A stretch of 64,000 bases of DNA from Pohlia nutans (GCA_022496805.1 CM040085.1:30657811-30721810); one strand, 5' to 3'. Shown: positions 16,098-28,699, numbered from the stretch's first letter. A program made the numbers and translations. The notes: generated by a model not told the origin, from the letters alone.

Positions 16098-16254
16098 ATA
16101 ACATTCTGTAGCATGCTTTGTCCCTGCCTTGGCTCTACAGTAGATGGTGTGGAATATTCCACACTCAACAGTACTTTATTAGTAGCTAAGTGGACAGATG
16201 GAGGCTGAGTGCATGAAGGAAAGGCATTGGGCATGAAGACTACTGAATGTTATG
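16098..16254. mobile_element. Small MITE with CATAACATTC-GTAG termini
   Basis: The left end CATAACATTCTGTAG and the complement of the right end CATAACATTCAGTAG differ by one base. The interior palindrome GTGTGGAATATTCCACAC is shared in related form with the element at 61730-61975. The superfamily is not assigned. Confidence 0.7.
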
Positions 16255-16974
16255 AAATAGCCACACCTCTACCTACTTAAGATAGACGTACCTAAAACCA
16301 CCAACTTCTACACCCCTCTTTCATTTTAGGAAGGAAATGTAAGCTTTCATTACATGACTTATGCATCAATTGCTCAAGAGTTAAGTCATGTACCAATTGT
16401 ATCAAGAGTTAAGTCATGTACTCATGCATCAATTGCTCAAGACTTAGATTTTATCGACTCAGATCTTGTGGGATCTACTATAGTGGACGTTTGGTTGGGT
16501 CAAATGATCTTTCTTATTTTTTCCCAATTTTTCAAAGGCAGGTTGAGAGAGAGGAACTCTGGTCCGGAGGGCACCATGAATAAATACAAATATTAAATAT
16601 AAATATAATAAATAATAAATAAATAGAAGAAGAAAATATTAATATCAATATTAAACATTAAACATTAAATATAGAAAATAAAAATTTAACCTTTGGTGTG
16701 AGTGTGGGATCCATGGCTGCACAAAAAGAGGCAAAGATGGAAAAAAAATAAAGAAAAAATAAACGAAAAAAAAGAAGACAAGAAAGAAGATAAGGATCGT
16801 AAACAAGATAAAAGAAAAGATAAAGATAAGGATAAATAAATAAATAAAAGAATTATTTGTTTACAATGTAAATGATTGTAGAAAGACAAAAATTTCTATT
16901 TTTTGAAGAACTTTTTACACAATTTTTTTAAAGCACTCGGGGGCCAATTGCATAATTAGCGAATTGCATGTTAA

Positions 16975-17516
16975 CCCCTAAAAGCCCGAGGGGTATTGGA
17001 CAATACATGGATGTGTTATAATATGTGCCTTCCATATGTGTGATGAAGTTTGATTCAATAGAAAAAATGTAGGGCATCATCTCTACAAAATATCCGTACG
17101 GTCAAACTTCCAAAAATAACTTTAGATCTTTTTTTAATGAATTTAAAAGCATTAACCTTTGAAAAATTGTATAAATTCTAATTTTCACTTTTAGAGTTTA
17201 AAATTTAGCATGGTTGGTTAAATTTGGTTTATCTATTGTAAACTTCAAAAATGCAAAAGAAATGATGGAGGGAACATCATTACTTTTCCCAAATAGCAAA
17301 TTTTGTAACACTAAGACAATGTTGAAGTGATTCACTTTGAAAAATTATCCCGGGTGGAGTGTAACTCGGATTGACATAATTCAAATTAGGTTGGAAAGTA
17401 GACTTGATGTAGTATTTAAAAATTTAAAATAATTCAAAAAAATACTCTTTTAAAATTTCGGGCAGCCCGTTAGATTCGGGCGGTGACCAAAAAATGGTCG
17501 TTTGGGCGTTTAGGGG
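16975..17516. mobile_element. TTAA-flanked piggyBac-like MITE
   Basis: The left end CCCCTAAAAGCCC and the right end GGGCGTTTAGGGG are inverted copies. TTAA precedes the left end (16971-16974) and follows the right end (17517-17520), the piggyBac target duplication. It is 542 bp with no coding sequence. Confidence 0.8.
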
Positions 17517-17589
17517 TTAAACGAGGCTAGGAGGCACTAAAGAATTGAATTATTTGCCAGCATGATATACGTGTGGTAGATAAAAGGAG

Positions 17590-18445
17590 GGGATTGTTTG
17601 AGATTTGTGATTAGTTCTCGTCAGTCGTCACTCTCAAAGTGTTTGACGCAAGATGACTAACACTTTGCAACATTACGGGTTGCAATGGGCCTTTTTAGAA
17701 GATTCTTACAATTAGTCTTGGGACCATTTGAATATGCATCTATAGTCATAAGTGAAACTTGTTGGAGCTTGGGACAAATGCACGAGAATATGAACTACCA
17801 TACCTACATTGCAAATTAAATTATTTTTTGGTTTTACAAAAGTTATTTGCTACATATCACATAGGCATTGGCTATAACTCACAAAATAGTCTCTGAGGTG
17901 GCGCCAAATTATTATATGATTTTCCAACTTCCTATATATGTATGCTAGATGAAAGGGAATGATCGTTTGAGCTTTGTGATTAATACTCGTCAATTGTAAC
18001 TCTCGAGGTGCTTGTCGTAGGATGAATGATACTTCGCAGCTTGATGGATTGTCTTACACCCTCCGTGGTAAATGATTTGAACTATTGGCTATTACCGTGG
18101 CCATGGGGACCACTTGACTGCGCGGCTATAATCAACACCTGACAACGCAAGCATAAATACCACTTGACTATTTGACTATAAGTACCATCTAACTACCACA
18201 TCATAAGTACCACTTCAAGCTCTTTGCATATGCACACAGCGAACATCCCACATCATAACCCATTCTCTTGTATTTGCAAGGAACAAGCCCCTGACAAGAT
18301 GGAGAAAGAAATTACAAAACAATTAGAGATTTGTTTTAATGACAAAGAGAGGTTCTATGAATTTGTCGTTTGGACTTTGTGATTAGTACTCTCGTCACAT
18401 TAGAGGTGCTTCTCGCCACAAGATGATTCACACTCTTCGTATTGG
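17590..18445. repeat. Three degenerate direct repeats spaced ~370-400 bp
   Basis: A block with the sense TTTGTGATTAGTACTCGTC, then a CTCTCGAGGTGCTT-like stretch and GATGACT/GATGA, recurs near 17597, 17965 and 18362. A shorter relative lies near 15955. It is old and diverged; no gene is seen in 17521-18877. Confidence 0.55.
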
Positions 18446-19379
18446 TAAATACTAGCAACCGGCCATCAGACTTCCTAATTGTGTGCCCACATGTCTCACC
18501 TAATTGTGTAATCATTGGAATGACTAGATTGCATGACCATCCAAACCACCTTTCTACATTGATATATGTACCACTTAACTATGTGGCTATCTGACTGTGC
18601 CATAGTAGGTAACTCCGGATGGGTTTAGGGCTAATGGAAACACTATAAAAAATCTTGGTAAAAAAAACCGTAGCTGAATTCAGTTGAGGTTCATTTGACC
18701 TCATTCTGCTGGAGTCCTAAACGACTGCAGCGACTGTTTTTTGCGATTTGCGGACTCAATTTTTGGAATTTTGGGGCGTACAATATACCGTTGGAAAGGT
18801 ATTGAAAATATGTATTGCATTTCATCAAACATTAGCAATTAGATGATGTAAATATTATGGAGTATTAATTTACTTACCTGCGTGACCATTTCCACACAAC
18901 ACTACAAGAAAACCAGCCCAATGTGACCGGATGTGACTAAGCGCATATGACTATGTAGTCACCTCAGTCATTGGTTTAGTCTAAAATCAGTCCTAAGAGG
19001 GTCCAGTCATGGACTAGTCATATAAGTAGTCATATTTTTGAGGACCTGGGTGGAAACGTCTACAGGAACGGGACATATGTTCTCCTGCCCGGTTCCCAGA
19101 GTCATGCTCTGAGTGCTTACTATGTGTAGTCATACTAATGTAGTCGGATTGTATGGGTATATGGTTTATGTATGTCTTACTGTAGTAATAGAGTTGGTTT
19201 GGGTGACTACATGCAGTCATGTAGTAAAAAACCTGACTAATAGTAGTCATATATTTCAATCAGATGATTTTGAAGTCCTCTACTCGTTGGTTCAATGGGT
19301 GAGTGCTGTAAAATAGGAGTAGGTCCATAATCTTCACTTACATAATAGCTTGTCTATTCAACACTACCATATCTGCGCG

Positions 19380-20590
19380 CAAACATTATAGGATGTCATT
19401 TTAGGGCACCATTCTAGAAACACTACTAAATACACCTTCAGAAATTAGTAAGTAATTGGGTTGGGCGTCCAAAAATCATGATTCCACTTGCTCTATCTTT
19501 CCACTTGCTTTCCAGATGCACGAAATTGCCTTGTATGCTTAACTTTGCTACAGATTTCCCATGCTCACAAAAAAGCCGTTATTGATCACCTTCCCATACT
19601 TTTTTGAGATGTCAAAGTCATTGCAAAATAACGTAGTCATGTGGACAGTTTTCTTTACTGGAATTAGTAATCACTGCGATATAACATAGTCATCGACACA
19701 ATTTCCTTTACTTATATTGGTAATGAATTGCATTTTAGTAACACCTATAAATACAACTTCAAAAATTAGTAACTAATTGCAAGAGAGTCCAAAAATCATG
19801 ATTAGCACTTGCTCTATCTGTCCACTTACTTTCCAGATGCACGAAAATGCCTTGTATGCTTAACTTTGCTTTAGATTTCCCATGCTCACAAAGAAGCCGT
19901 TATTGATCACCTTCCCATACTTTTTTGAGATGTCAAAGTGATTGCAAAATAACGTAGTCATGTGGACAGTTTTCTTTACTGGAATTAGTAATCACTGCGA
20001 TATAACATAGTCATCGACACAGTTTCCTTTACTTATATGGTAATGAATTGCATTTTAGTAACACCTATAAATACAACTTCAAAAATTAGTAACTAATTGC
20101 AAGAGAGTCCAAAAATCATGATTAGCACTTGCTCTATCTGTCCACTTACTTTCCAGATGCACGAAAATGCCTTGTATGCTTAACTTTGCTTTAGATTTCC
20201 CAGGCTGACACATTGGGCTATAATTGATCACCTTCCCATATTTCTTGGAGACGTCAAAGTGATTGCAAAATAACATAGTCATGTGGACAGTTTTCTTTAC
20301 TTAAATTAGTAATGAATGCAAAATAACATAGTCATCTAGACAGTTTCCTTTACTTATACTAGTAATGAATTGAGTTTTAGCAACACCTATAAATACAACT
20401 TCAAACAATTACTAACTAATTGCAAGAGAGTCCAAATATTGGTTTCCCATGTTGACAAATGAGCTATTACTGATCACCTTTCCGTACTTTTTTGAGATGT
20501 CAAAGTGATTGCAAAATACTGTAGTCATGTGCATAGTTTTCTTTACTTATATTGGTAATGATTGCAAAATTACATTTCGTTGCTAGAAAG
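19380..20590. repeat. 320-bp tandem array inside the CACTA element
   Basis: Matching positions are exactly 320 bases apart (19471, 19791 and 20111 all begin AAAAATCATG). This gives three near-identical units and a fourth, deleted one from about 20430. No coding sequence is recognised. Confidence 0.9.
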
Positions 20591-21416
20591 TTCCTTGGAA
20601 TCCGATAACAAAGGCGCCACTGCTGCATTATCATCTGTGATGATCTGTGCCATCAACCCCTGATGTTCACCATTGTTACGCAAGCTTAGGCAGTGCAACA
20701 CTGGTCTTTCCTCACTGTGCGGACTCGTCATTGTAGTCCACACGAAACTTCACATCATTTTTTTACTACATTTTAAAAAACATGACTGCATTATACAACA
20801 CATTGTTTGAAGGCTGATCTCCCCGCCCCCCCTCCTTAGCTCAAAAAAACCTTCTTTTATGTTGAAACTGAATTTACCAAATCTAAAATAAACTCACTTT
20901 ATTTTTTATCAAGTGAAGAGATTCTAGTCATCATGACTATTTCATTTACTCTGGTTAGTCATCATGACTGTTTCATTGACTGTACTCTGGTTAGTCATCA
21001 CGACTGTTTCATTGACTGTTTCATTGACTGTAGATTAGGGTTGCAGCTAATTACGGCTATGGATTAGGGTGGCGGCTAGGGTTTCAGAGGAGATTAGGGT
21101 GGCGGCTCCTTCTTAAGGGGCTTTTGAACCTTCTCTCTCATTTTGTTCAGTTGTAACTTGGTTAGGAAAGTTAGAGAGGGGCAGAGGTGTTGTGGAAGGA
21201 GTCTTAGTGTAGGATTGTATACATTTGTGTGTGTTAGTAAAGGTTTTCAGCCCCTACTAAGGGTGAAATCACATCATGCGTGGATTTTGGGCTGCATAAT
21301 TCTATGGATTTGTTTGATCTATGTATTAGGCGGATCAGGTTACAAAATTGTAATGGCAAAGATTATAGTGATATATTTGTGTTTCTAGGGACTGTTTAGG
21401 CTATGATTTGTTGCAG

Positions 21417-22823
21417 ATCAAAGTTTCTATAAGTTTTACATAAGTGAACATGTAAGTGCCATGAGCCACTCCCTGGAATGTTGTGCCTTAGTTCTTTAGA
21501 AATTCATTATGCCAAGTTCGTGACTGTTTGTAGTCATTCATATGGAACAAGTGACCAGGCTTGACTAGATTCAGTCATGAAGTTGAATACGTGACTGATA
21601 TTAGTAATGACGTTAGAATATATGACTTCTTACAGTCATAGAATTTGAATAAGTGCCATGAGCCTTGGAGAAGTACATCTTTGTATCAAAGCAGCAATTT
21701 AGTCCCAACTGATCCTTGTTTTGTGTTTTTATTATTATTATAGGTTGTACAAGAAGGTGAAGACCCGGATTTAAAGAAGGATGACCCTGTGAGACTCAAG
21801 AAAAACATGAACATACCGATAAGCGAACATGTAAGTGCCATGAGCCACTCCCTGGAATGTTGTGCCTTAGTTCTTTAGAAATTCATTATGCCAAGTTCGT
21901 GACTGTTTGTAGTCATTCATATGGAACAAGTGACCAGGCTTGACTAGATTCAGTCATGAAGTTGAATACGTGACTGATATTAGTAATGACGTTAGAATAT
22001 ATGACTTCTTACAGTCATAGAATTTGAATAAGTGCCATGAGCCTTGGAGAAGTACATCTTTGTATCAAAGCAGCAATTTAGTCCCAACTGATCCTTGTTT
22101 TGTGTTTTTATTATTATTATAGGTTGTACAAGAAGGTGAAGACCCGGATTTAAAGAAGGATGACCCTGTGAGACTCAAGAAAAACATGAACATACCGATA
22201 AGCGAACATGTAAGTGCCATGAGCCACTCCCTGGAATGTTGTGCCTTAGTTCTTTAGAAATTCATTATGCCAAGTTCGTGACTGTTTGTAGTCATTCATA
22301 TGGAACGAGTGACCAGGCTTGACTAGATTTAGTCACGAAGTTAGAATACGTGACTGATATTAGTAATGACGTTAGAATATGTGACTTCTCACAGTCATAG
22401 AATTTGAATAAGTGCCATGAGCCTTGGAGAAGTACATCTTTGTATCAAAGCAACAATTTAGTCCCAACTGATCCTTGTTTTGTGTTTTTTTTATTATTAT
22501 AGGTTGTACAAGAAGGTGAGGATCCGGAGTTCAAGAAGGGTGACCCTGTGAGACTCAAGGGAATTGAAGAAGGGGAGGAGGATAAAGTTGTGGCACTCGG
22601 GAAAGTGCAGAATGTAGCTGGGGCTTCTCTACACGGGAAAACCATAATTGCAGGAACCGTGTCTGTAGAAGTGCAGAAAAGCCTAGATGACGACTACAGT
22701 TTGTTTGCACCCGTAGATCTAGATGATCCACCTGTGACCTTGGTAGGAGAAGCAATAGGGCACTTTGTACTGTGGCCCACAGAGTTCATGGACATTGATT
22801 TGTCCTTCTCCCAAGCAGTTTAG
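21417..22823 (+). CDS. TnpA-like CACTA protein, 3' exons with an amplified exon (partial)
   Basis: Exons 21417-21451, 21744-21830, 22123-22209 and 22503-22823 are bounded by AG and GT. They keep one reading frame to the stop at 22821-22823. The last exon encodes VALGKVQNVAGASLHGKTI followed by VTLVGEAIGHFVLWPTEF. This resembles, from memory, the C-terminal region of plant transposase (Ptta/En/Spm) proteins, which end in a GEAVG..I.WP motif. The two middle exons are 87 nt, phase 0, and identical (VVQEGEDPDLKKDDPVRLKK and nine more residues). The last exon begins with a diverged copy of the same sequence. Upstream exons are not found, so the gene is incomplete. It may belong to the element's own regulatory protein. 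Confidence 0.55.
21446..22530 (+). repeat. 379-bp tandem repeat carrying an exon and its flanking intron
   Basis: Units start at 21446, 21825 and 22204, exactly 379 bases apart. The first two are almost identical; the third has scattered changes. Each holds a donor, a ~292-base intron, an acceptor and the 87-nt exon. Confidence 0.93.
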
Positions 22824-25404
22824 ACTGATCGAGTTCCAGTTGCAGTGCATCCTGTTTCAGCACCGAATTTTCTATTTCAATGAAATGTGTGAAAACCATT
22901 TGCATGACCTGACGCAGTGCTCACAACCGCACGGTTGACTTGTGATAGTCAACGGATCTCATTATCACCTTAATCTGAAACTGAAATCTATGACTACGCA
23001 CCGTAAGAATGGCAGATTCGACTGCATGGCATACGTTTGCATTAGACTACGGACAGTCAAGTCCTAGTCAGATGCTTCCGATTTAATATTGAAATTTGAC
23101 TCCCAGTAGTGAAAGAAACGAGTATACAAGGACTCCATGCAGTCATCAAATGATATGGGTGACTATGTGTAGTGAAGCATATTTGACTTTACAGCGTCGT
23201 ATTATCTCACGTGTGTGTATGATGCAATACAGTCACAACCACATCACTATACGTAGTGATCAAACCATTGCTATATTCTCTAATACCTCACTATAATTAG
23301 TCATGTCCATCTCATGATTTTAGCATTAGAGACTATGTATAGTCACTTCGATGTGGCTCTACAGAGTCGTATTATCCCAAGTCTATGTGTGACTTAATGC
23401 AGTCACCACCACAGTACTATGCGTAGTGATAAAACCGTTGATGCAGTCACTAATATCTCACTACAATTAGTCATAGCATTCAGAAGCTATTTCAGTATTC
23501 GTGACTATGGGTAGTCCAATAGATGTGACTCCAAAGAGTCCTATTCTCCCAACTCAATGTATGACGCATTTCAGTCATCATCTCACTACTATGCGTAGTG
23601 ATAAATGTATGACTACGTGTAGTCATAATTTGTATATAGATGACTACGTGTAGTCATAAATGTATGACTATATAGAGTCATATGGTCCCAAGTCCCACTG
23701 CAGGTCCCGTTTCGAGGTCCCAAAACACTGTGGGAACGCAGCATTGGGAACAAAAAGTGTCCGATATGACCTCCAGTCACATTGTCCGAAGCGACTAAGT
23801 CGAAATGACTACAAACAGTGCTAGTCACATTTTGGTTTATGCCCTATTGTAGTCATAAAACCTAGTCACATTGGGCTGGTTTTCTTGTAGTGCAAAAACA
23901 CTCGATCTGCTTTGGTCTCATATCCTCCATGTGCTGTACCACATCCCACAACTTAATATTCCTTCTCTTCCTCAAAGCGGTGTATACATACTCGGTATCT
24001 CCAGAGTTTTCTAAGAGTGTTCTTGTCAAATCAATGTCTTCCAAGTATGGATTGTGTAACAACAAGTCCGTAAGAGCTTCAAGAACATTATGACCACCAA
24101 TAGGACTATATTTGAAATTGATCCTCTTTAAAGATTTGTTAGTCTCCACAACTTCCAAAATTGCCACAACATGTTCATCCGCTTTAAGAGAAAAATAAGC
24201 CAAATAGTCCAAAGATAAAGCCAATAGCTTGGAAGTTTCGGTGTGCAGCATGTGTTGCAAGATTAACACCCCTTCTTCTCCCACTATCGTTTCATATCGT
24301 AAGTCTAGAAATGTGGGGGTGGTATTGGCTTGGTTAATTTGTTCATGGACGTCAATGGCTCCAACAATAGCTCCAACTCAACGCTATTGCTAACATTGCA
24401 CATAAGATGTTCAAGAGCCTTGTTGCAACACAATGCATCTCTTAAACTAGTGAAGCCCCTTTGGTACACCTCGTCAGTGTGACGTAGGGCTTGAAGTGCG
24501 ACAAGTTCTTTAAGGGATGTGTTTGTGGAGAGCATGACACCTAAATGTTCCAATCCAACATCTGTTATTTCCATATTGAAAAATTCTATGATTTCAAGGA
24601 CATTGTTGTTCTCCTTAAGGGGCTTGACTAACACCTCCATTACCTCATCATTCACACAGATAAGATTAAGCCTGAGATTTATGAGTCGACTATTCTTGCA
24701 TAAAGCTCTGGCCAAAGGCTCGGCAGCTTGCTTTTCCATCATTCTAATAAGGCCGGGTTTGATGGGAAATTGCAGATCGAAATATTGAATAACATTGTTT
24801 TCCAAAAGCAAGCGCGAGACACTCTGACATTCTGATTGTAAAACAACTATCAAGTAACTCATCTTCGGATAGTTGTGTGTGTGTATTATTATCAGCTTGA
24901 ATATTCTATCTAAGGATGATGGATCTGAAATTGGTGTTGGACAGTAGGGATCCAACAAGGTCGTCAACATGTTTCCAAGAATTGTCACTATCTATATTTA
25001 TGCTAAGACGTCCAACACATACGAAATCTGAGGAAGCAATTCTTGCTAGAAACTCACGATAGGTCGTCTCACCGATTGATGCTCCTGGCCTAACTCAATG
25101 TCCATCTTTTTTTACTCCAACATAAAGTTTGAATACATCATCGATTAAGTCACAGCGTACTTCCACTGAGTCCGTTGGATACTTAGAAGATAGAACCAAT
25201 TCATTAAAAGGCAATAGGTCCAAGCCTAGACTCGTATCCAATATGGCTTGCTGCAAAGGAGGCATCTTAAACCAACGTTGTCTGAAAGTGGCCTTTAACC
25301 AAGTCCAAATGTTAACAACCACACCAGGAAAGCTGCTACACCCCTCATCTTGTTCTCAAATCCAAAGATAAGTTGCTGCATTGATAAAAAAATCGATATA
25401 AATA

Positions 25405-25409
25405 TATAA

Positions 25410-25452
<43 letters not shown>
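25405..25452. repeat. (AT)n / (ATATATAA)n microsatellite
   Basis: A run of AT dinucleotides follows several AAATATAT units. It lies in the LRR pseudogene, probably in an intron. Confidence 0.9.
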
Positions 25453-25591
25453 CTTTGGAAATGATTTTGAAGGACCTCACAAACGCAACGCAACTCCAAA
25501 TTTCCTCAAAAGCCTGATAGAAGTTTACGACCTTTCTTCCAGCTGCAAAGTTGAAGACCATAGGGTTACGTCCAAAACAAGCTTCTGCCAA

Positions 25592-27560
25592 CTACCTCCA
25601 ATCCCCTCTCCACTACTATAGTCCACATTTAACAAACAACCATCTTGTGAGATTTCTCAATTTGCAACGAAGGTCATGTATACTAAAGTCTTATCCAGCA
25701 TATATAATAAGGAAAAGAGAGGAATAAATATTGAAACAGTTTTGTAAGTACTACTATATGTACATCAAGTAGTAAAATACAAATTTTTCCATTTCAATTG
25801 ACTAAAATTATTAATAAAAGTATCCACACCTAGATTACATGAAACACTTTAATTAGGTCCAAATTTTTAATTGAATAAATTAATTTTCATGCATTTATGC
25901 TTTGTGAGAAAAATTTCCAAATATTAGCATTTGCACGCATTGTAGTACAAACTAAATGATATTTTTAATCGTTCAAATTAATCACTTCATATTACACATA
26001 TCTAAATGTACTTCATATCAAAAATTGGTACCAAAATGACGTCATGGGATATTTTTAACAAATGTTTCGGATTTTTTTAAGCAGCTAGGACAAATTTTGA
26101 TTTTTGTACAAAAATTCTCTTTTAAAATCTTTAAACGTCTTCAATTTTTACGTGATTTTTTTTTTGTGTACTACATGAGTGTTAGAAATCAAAACCTCAT
26201 CCGGTCGATTCATTTTTTATTTTGTTTTAAAGAGGGACTCATTCAAAGTTGCCATAGGGGTTGATTTTAGAGTTCAAAGGGCTTTTTGGGCTCCCATATC
26301 AGACCATTGCCCATGTAAGCTTGGTGGGTAAAGAATACTCTAAATGCGATTGCATGACAAGAGTGACTTCCGTCGATGATTGGTGAGCGCGGAAACCGGT
26401 TTGTAAGTTCCACCGATATCAGTATAGAATTCACAGTAGAAGGCAGAAGAAAGTGCTTTTCACATTCCAACATCAGTGACTGCACCCACCCACTGATACA
26501 TGTAAAGCGGCACTAGGTCTTATGGCCCATTCACATACACCAATGCTGCCACATGCACGCATGCATTAGGTAACTTTGAGGGAATCTGTTATCAACCAAG
26601 AAATATAAAAGACGTAATTAAAAATTACTCTAACGCATGACAAAAAGGAATGCAACGCAAAAGAGGAGCATGGCTCTACTTGCGGCACAGTAATGCAGTT
26701 GCACAGTGCTTGAATAATAGTTGCAACAAAAAAAGACAAGGCTTTGAATTTTATTTTCTTTCCCGGTTTTACCTTCCTCCATTACGGGAACGCAGATGCA
26801 AGTGCGCCTGGGGCTAGGTGTGAATGGGCCATGAGGAAAGCCAAGTGGCTTAAGACTTGGTGGCTCAAGTCTGAGGCTCAAGGTTGAAGGCCTCAAGGTC
26901 TGGAACTGAAGTGGAAAAGCCGGCCCGTGCCTCTCCTCCCTCGCCTCAATAAAAAAGGTGTGGGATCTATCATGAATTATTTAATACCACTTGTGTGGGC
27001 TATACGATTACTAGTAACTCACCTCCAGGTGGCTCTAAAGGCCTATTTATACATAAAAGTATTTGGGTTGGAGCCCAAGAAAATGGAGCATTCTAATTGG
27101 TGGATAGCCTTGGTACCTAGCTTTTAGGTTTGCACTAAAGAAAATTTGGGTTGCAGCACAAACATGTGTTTTTTTTGTACATGAAAAATCTAGTTGGAAT
27201 CCAACATGGCAATATACATTGCAAGGATTACGAATATTCACCACTACCATATATGACGGTACAACCTTGTGTTGAAATTGAATTTCCATATCACACTTTA
27301 AGAGTCCCACGTCACCACAAACCAATCACAAGATGACATGTGGCACTTTTTGACAAAAATTAATTAATTTATATCGAGATCGGCTATCATCCAGTAAGAT
27401 TGAAATGCTGGTTTGGTTTAAAAGAAAAGAACTAATTACAAGGATGAACTAAGTGCTCACCACAATCTTGTAAGCTCAAAACAACCTCAAGGTTGTCATG
27501 TCTTACACTCTTTTCTAACTTGAACTCGTATTAGATGTTTGACGTCGATTGTCAAATATG
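25592..27560. other. Intergenic DNA, no gene recognised
   Basis: AT-rich to about 26500, then more balanced. Short frames at 26630-26896 and 27047-27325 have no recognisable domain and no splice support. Confidence 0.5.
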
Positions 27561-27872
27561 TTAACCCTTAAATGTCAAGCTATGCCCATTGGGCTTATTA
27601 AAAAGAAAATATTCAGTCGTACTGGAGCTGTGGTCAACAAAAAAAACCAGAAAAAAGGACTGAAATCTTGTGTTGTGGCGACTCTGGATTCCTTCTGCGC
27701 CGAACTCGTGATTGACTGTGTCGCTGTTGAAGAAAATCGAATTGGCGGAAGAAGGAGGGGCGAGGCAGGAGCGCAGCAACGGATACATATTCCTCATGCA
27801 AACCCGCAGTCTGAGCCGGGCTGTTTGTCAGCGTTTGCGTGGAAATTCGGGAAGGCGTGAACAGGAATATCA

Positions 27873-28037
27873 ATGGGGTCAGACGGCCGGGCGAACGAGT
27901 CAGTGATTCGGGTTCAGAGAGGTGGCAATCAAAAAGCCATCGAGAAGGTTCTGTCAGTCAACAAGCCGGGTTTGCATAGCCATAACGCCGTTAAGACAAT
28001 GGTCATCTCCTTGAAGTTGAAATTGCAGCAATTCTCA
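27873..28037 (+). CDS. Short open frame, 54 codons, unknown
   Basis: It starts ATGGGGTCAGACGG in the GC-richer part of the putative piggyBac element and encodes basic, Ser/Asn-rich residues ending KLQQFS. It may be a leader frame for the ORF at 28177 or chance. I do not recognise it. Confidence 0.2.
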
Positions 28038-28176
28038 TGAACTCAATTGCAAGTTCGAACTGCAACGGTTTGGTCTTGAATTCATGCGGGTGTCAACGGT
28101 AGTTTAGTGCTTGCGTTTTGGCTTTCGATATACTCACAGCTTGGACTGGGGCTTTCAGATGTGGACGGTGTGAGGA

Positions 28177-28548
28177 ATGGCTGCAAACTATGGTCGTCGG
28201 GAATTGGGCGTTGAATTCATTGCCACTCTAAGAGACTGGCTTGTTGTGAATCAGCGTGCCACGCCCGGGCAGGTTCAAGAGGTCCTAGCCATGCTAGAGG
28301 AAGATTATCTATTGTCCCTCCCACTTCCAAAAGGAGTCCGGTGGCCGAAGGAGCCGCAAGGAGCAAATTTCCGGTTCTTGTTTCGTCGCCAATGCGCTGC
28401 TGTACTTGCATGGACCAAGCAGAGGGAAGAGGGCGCAAAGGTTGGATTTAGCAACGCTGTGAATGCAGGACTCCGGTCCGTGTGGTGGCCCGACGCAAGT
28501 TCTACATCGATAGCTCCTGCATCGTTGTCCGTTCCGAGTGTTCGATGA
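28177..28548 (+). CDS. Uncharacterised 123-residue open frame
   Basis: It runs from ATG to TGA without introns in a locally GC-richer segment. It starts MAANYGRRELGVEFIATLRD and contains VLAMLEEDYLLSLPLPKGVR and a basic FRFLFRRQCAAVLAWTKQRE stretch. The N-terminal half has hydrophobic spacing that could form helices; the C-terminus is Ser/Pro-rich. I recognise no family. It sits inside the putative piggyBac element, upstream of and in the same orientation as the transposase, so it may be cargo, a captured host fragment, or not translated. Confidence 0.35.
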   Translation: MAANYGRRELGVEFIATLRDWLVVNQRATPGQVQEVLAMLEEDYLLSLPLPKGVRWPKEPQGANFRFLFRRQCAAVLAWTKQREEGAKVGFSNAVNAGLRSVWWPDASSTSIAPASLSVPSVR

Positions 28549-28699
28549 GTTCTAGTTTTGGTTGATGCAGCCACATGGAATCTGCGGGAAGGGCTAGCAG
28601 CGGTAGTTGCGGGTACCGTAAGGGAGCGTTGTATGCGCGAGTACTGGATTTGAAGGGTCGACCAGAATCACCGGACTGTTCCTGATGTCGGCACTGTTA

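Larger units (their letters stand above)
15848..16974. other. PII promoter side and repeat-rich intergenic DNA
   Basis: Next to the PII start there is a CT microsatellite (15887-15899). Further out lie a small hairpin (16037-16088), a MITE (16098-16254), tandem TTAAGTCATGTA motifs (16378-16425) and an A/G-rich tract (about 16725-16860). No gene is seen. Confidence 0.5.
18900..23892. mobile_element. CACTA (CMC/EnSpm) transposon, internally deleted
   Basis: The left terminus CACTACAAGAAAACCAGCCC is matched by its exact complement at the right end, and the identity extends to 28 bp. The 3-bp target duplication CAA is present on both sides (18897-18899 and 23893-23895). The subterminal zones carry many short GACTA...TAGTC inverted motifs, especially at 18930-19260 and 22900-23870, as expected for transposase-binding arrays. 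No main transposase is present. The interior holds two tandem arrays and the last exons of a TnpA-like gene. The intact ends suggest a relatively recent, non-autonomous copy. Confidence 0.95.
18878..25591 (-). pseudogene. LRR (ribonuclease-inhibitor type) gene, broken by a CACTA insertion and frameshifts
   Basis: Minus-strand coding pieces lie at about 25591-25470, 25376-25095, 24988-24305 and 24284-23893. Then comes the CACTA element, and the exon resumes at 18899-18878 and ends at a donor (CAG then GTAAGT). The middle has RNI-like LRR units, for example LINLRLNLICVNDEVMEVLV and NTSLKELVALQAL, with about 28 residues between units. The fit at the insertion is exact. Removing the element and one CAA/TTG duplication restores an uninterrupted frame from IECFC to VEMVTQ at the splice site. 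Upstream, the frame changes between 25095 and 24988, so the gene was already damaged or needs introns I cannot place. An (AT)n run lies in a probable intron. The family is not identified beyond the LRR. Confidence 0.65.

Noticed and set aside
16686..16889. Ser/Leu/Phe-rich minus-strand frame resembling a membrane protein
   Set aside because: Produced by the A/G-rich low-complexity tract on the plus strand.
19380..20590. 320-bp array considered as centromeric-type satellite
   Set aside because: Only about three copies, and fully contained within the CACTA element.
25295..25591. A single frame containing an IYIYIY run
   Set aside because: The repeat comes from the AT microsatellite, probably intronic, between two LRR pseudogene pieces.
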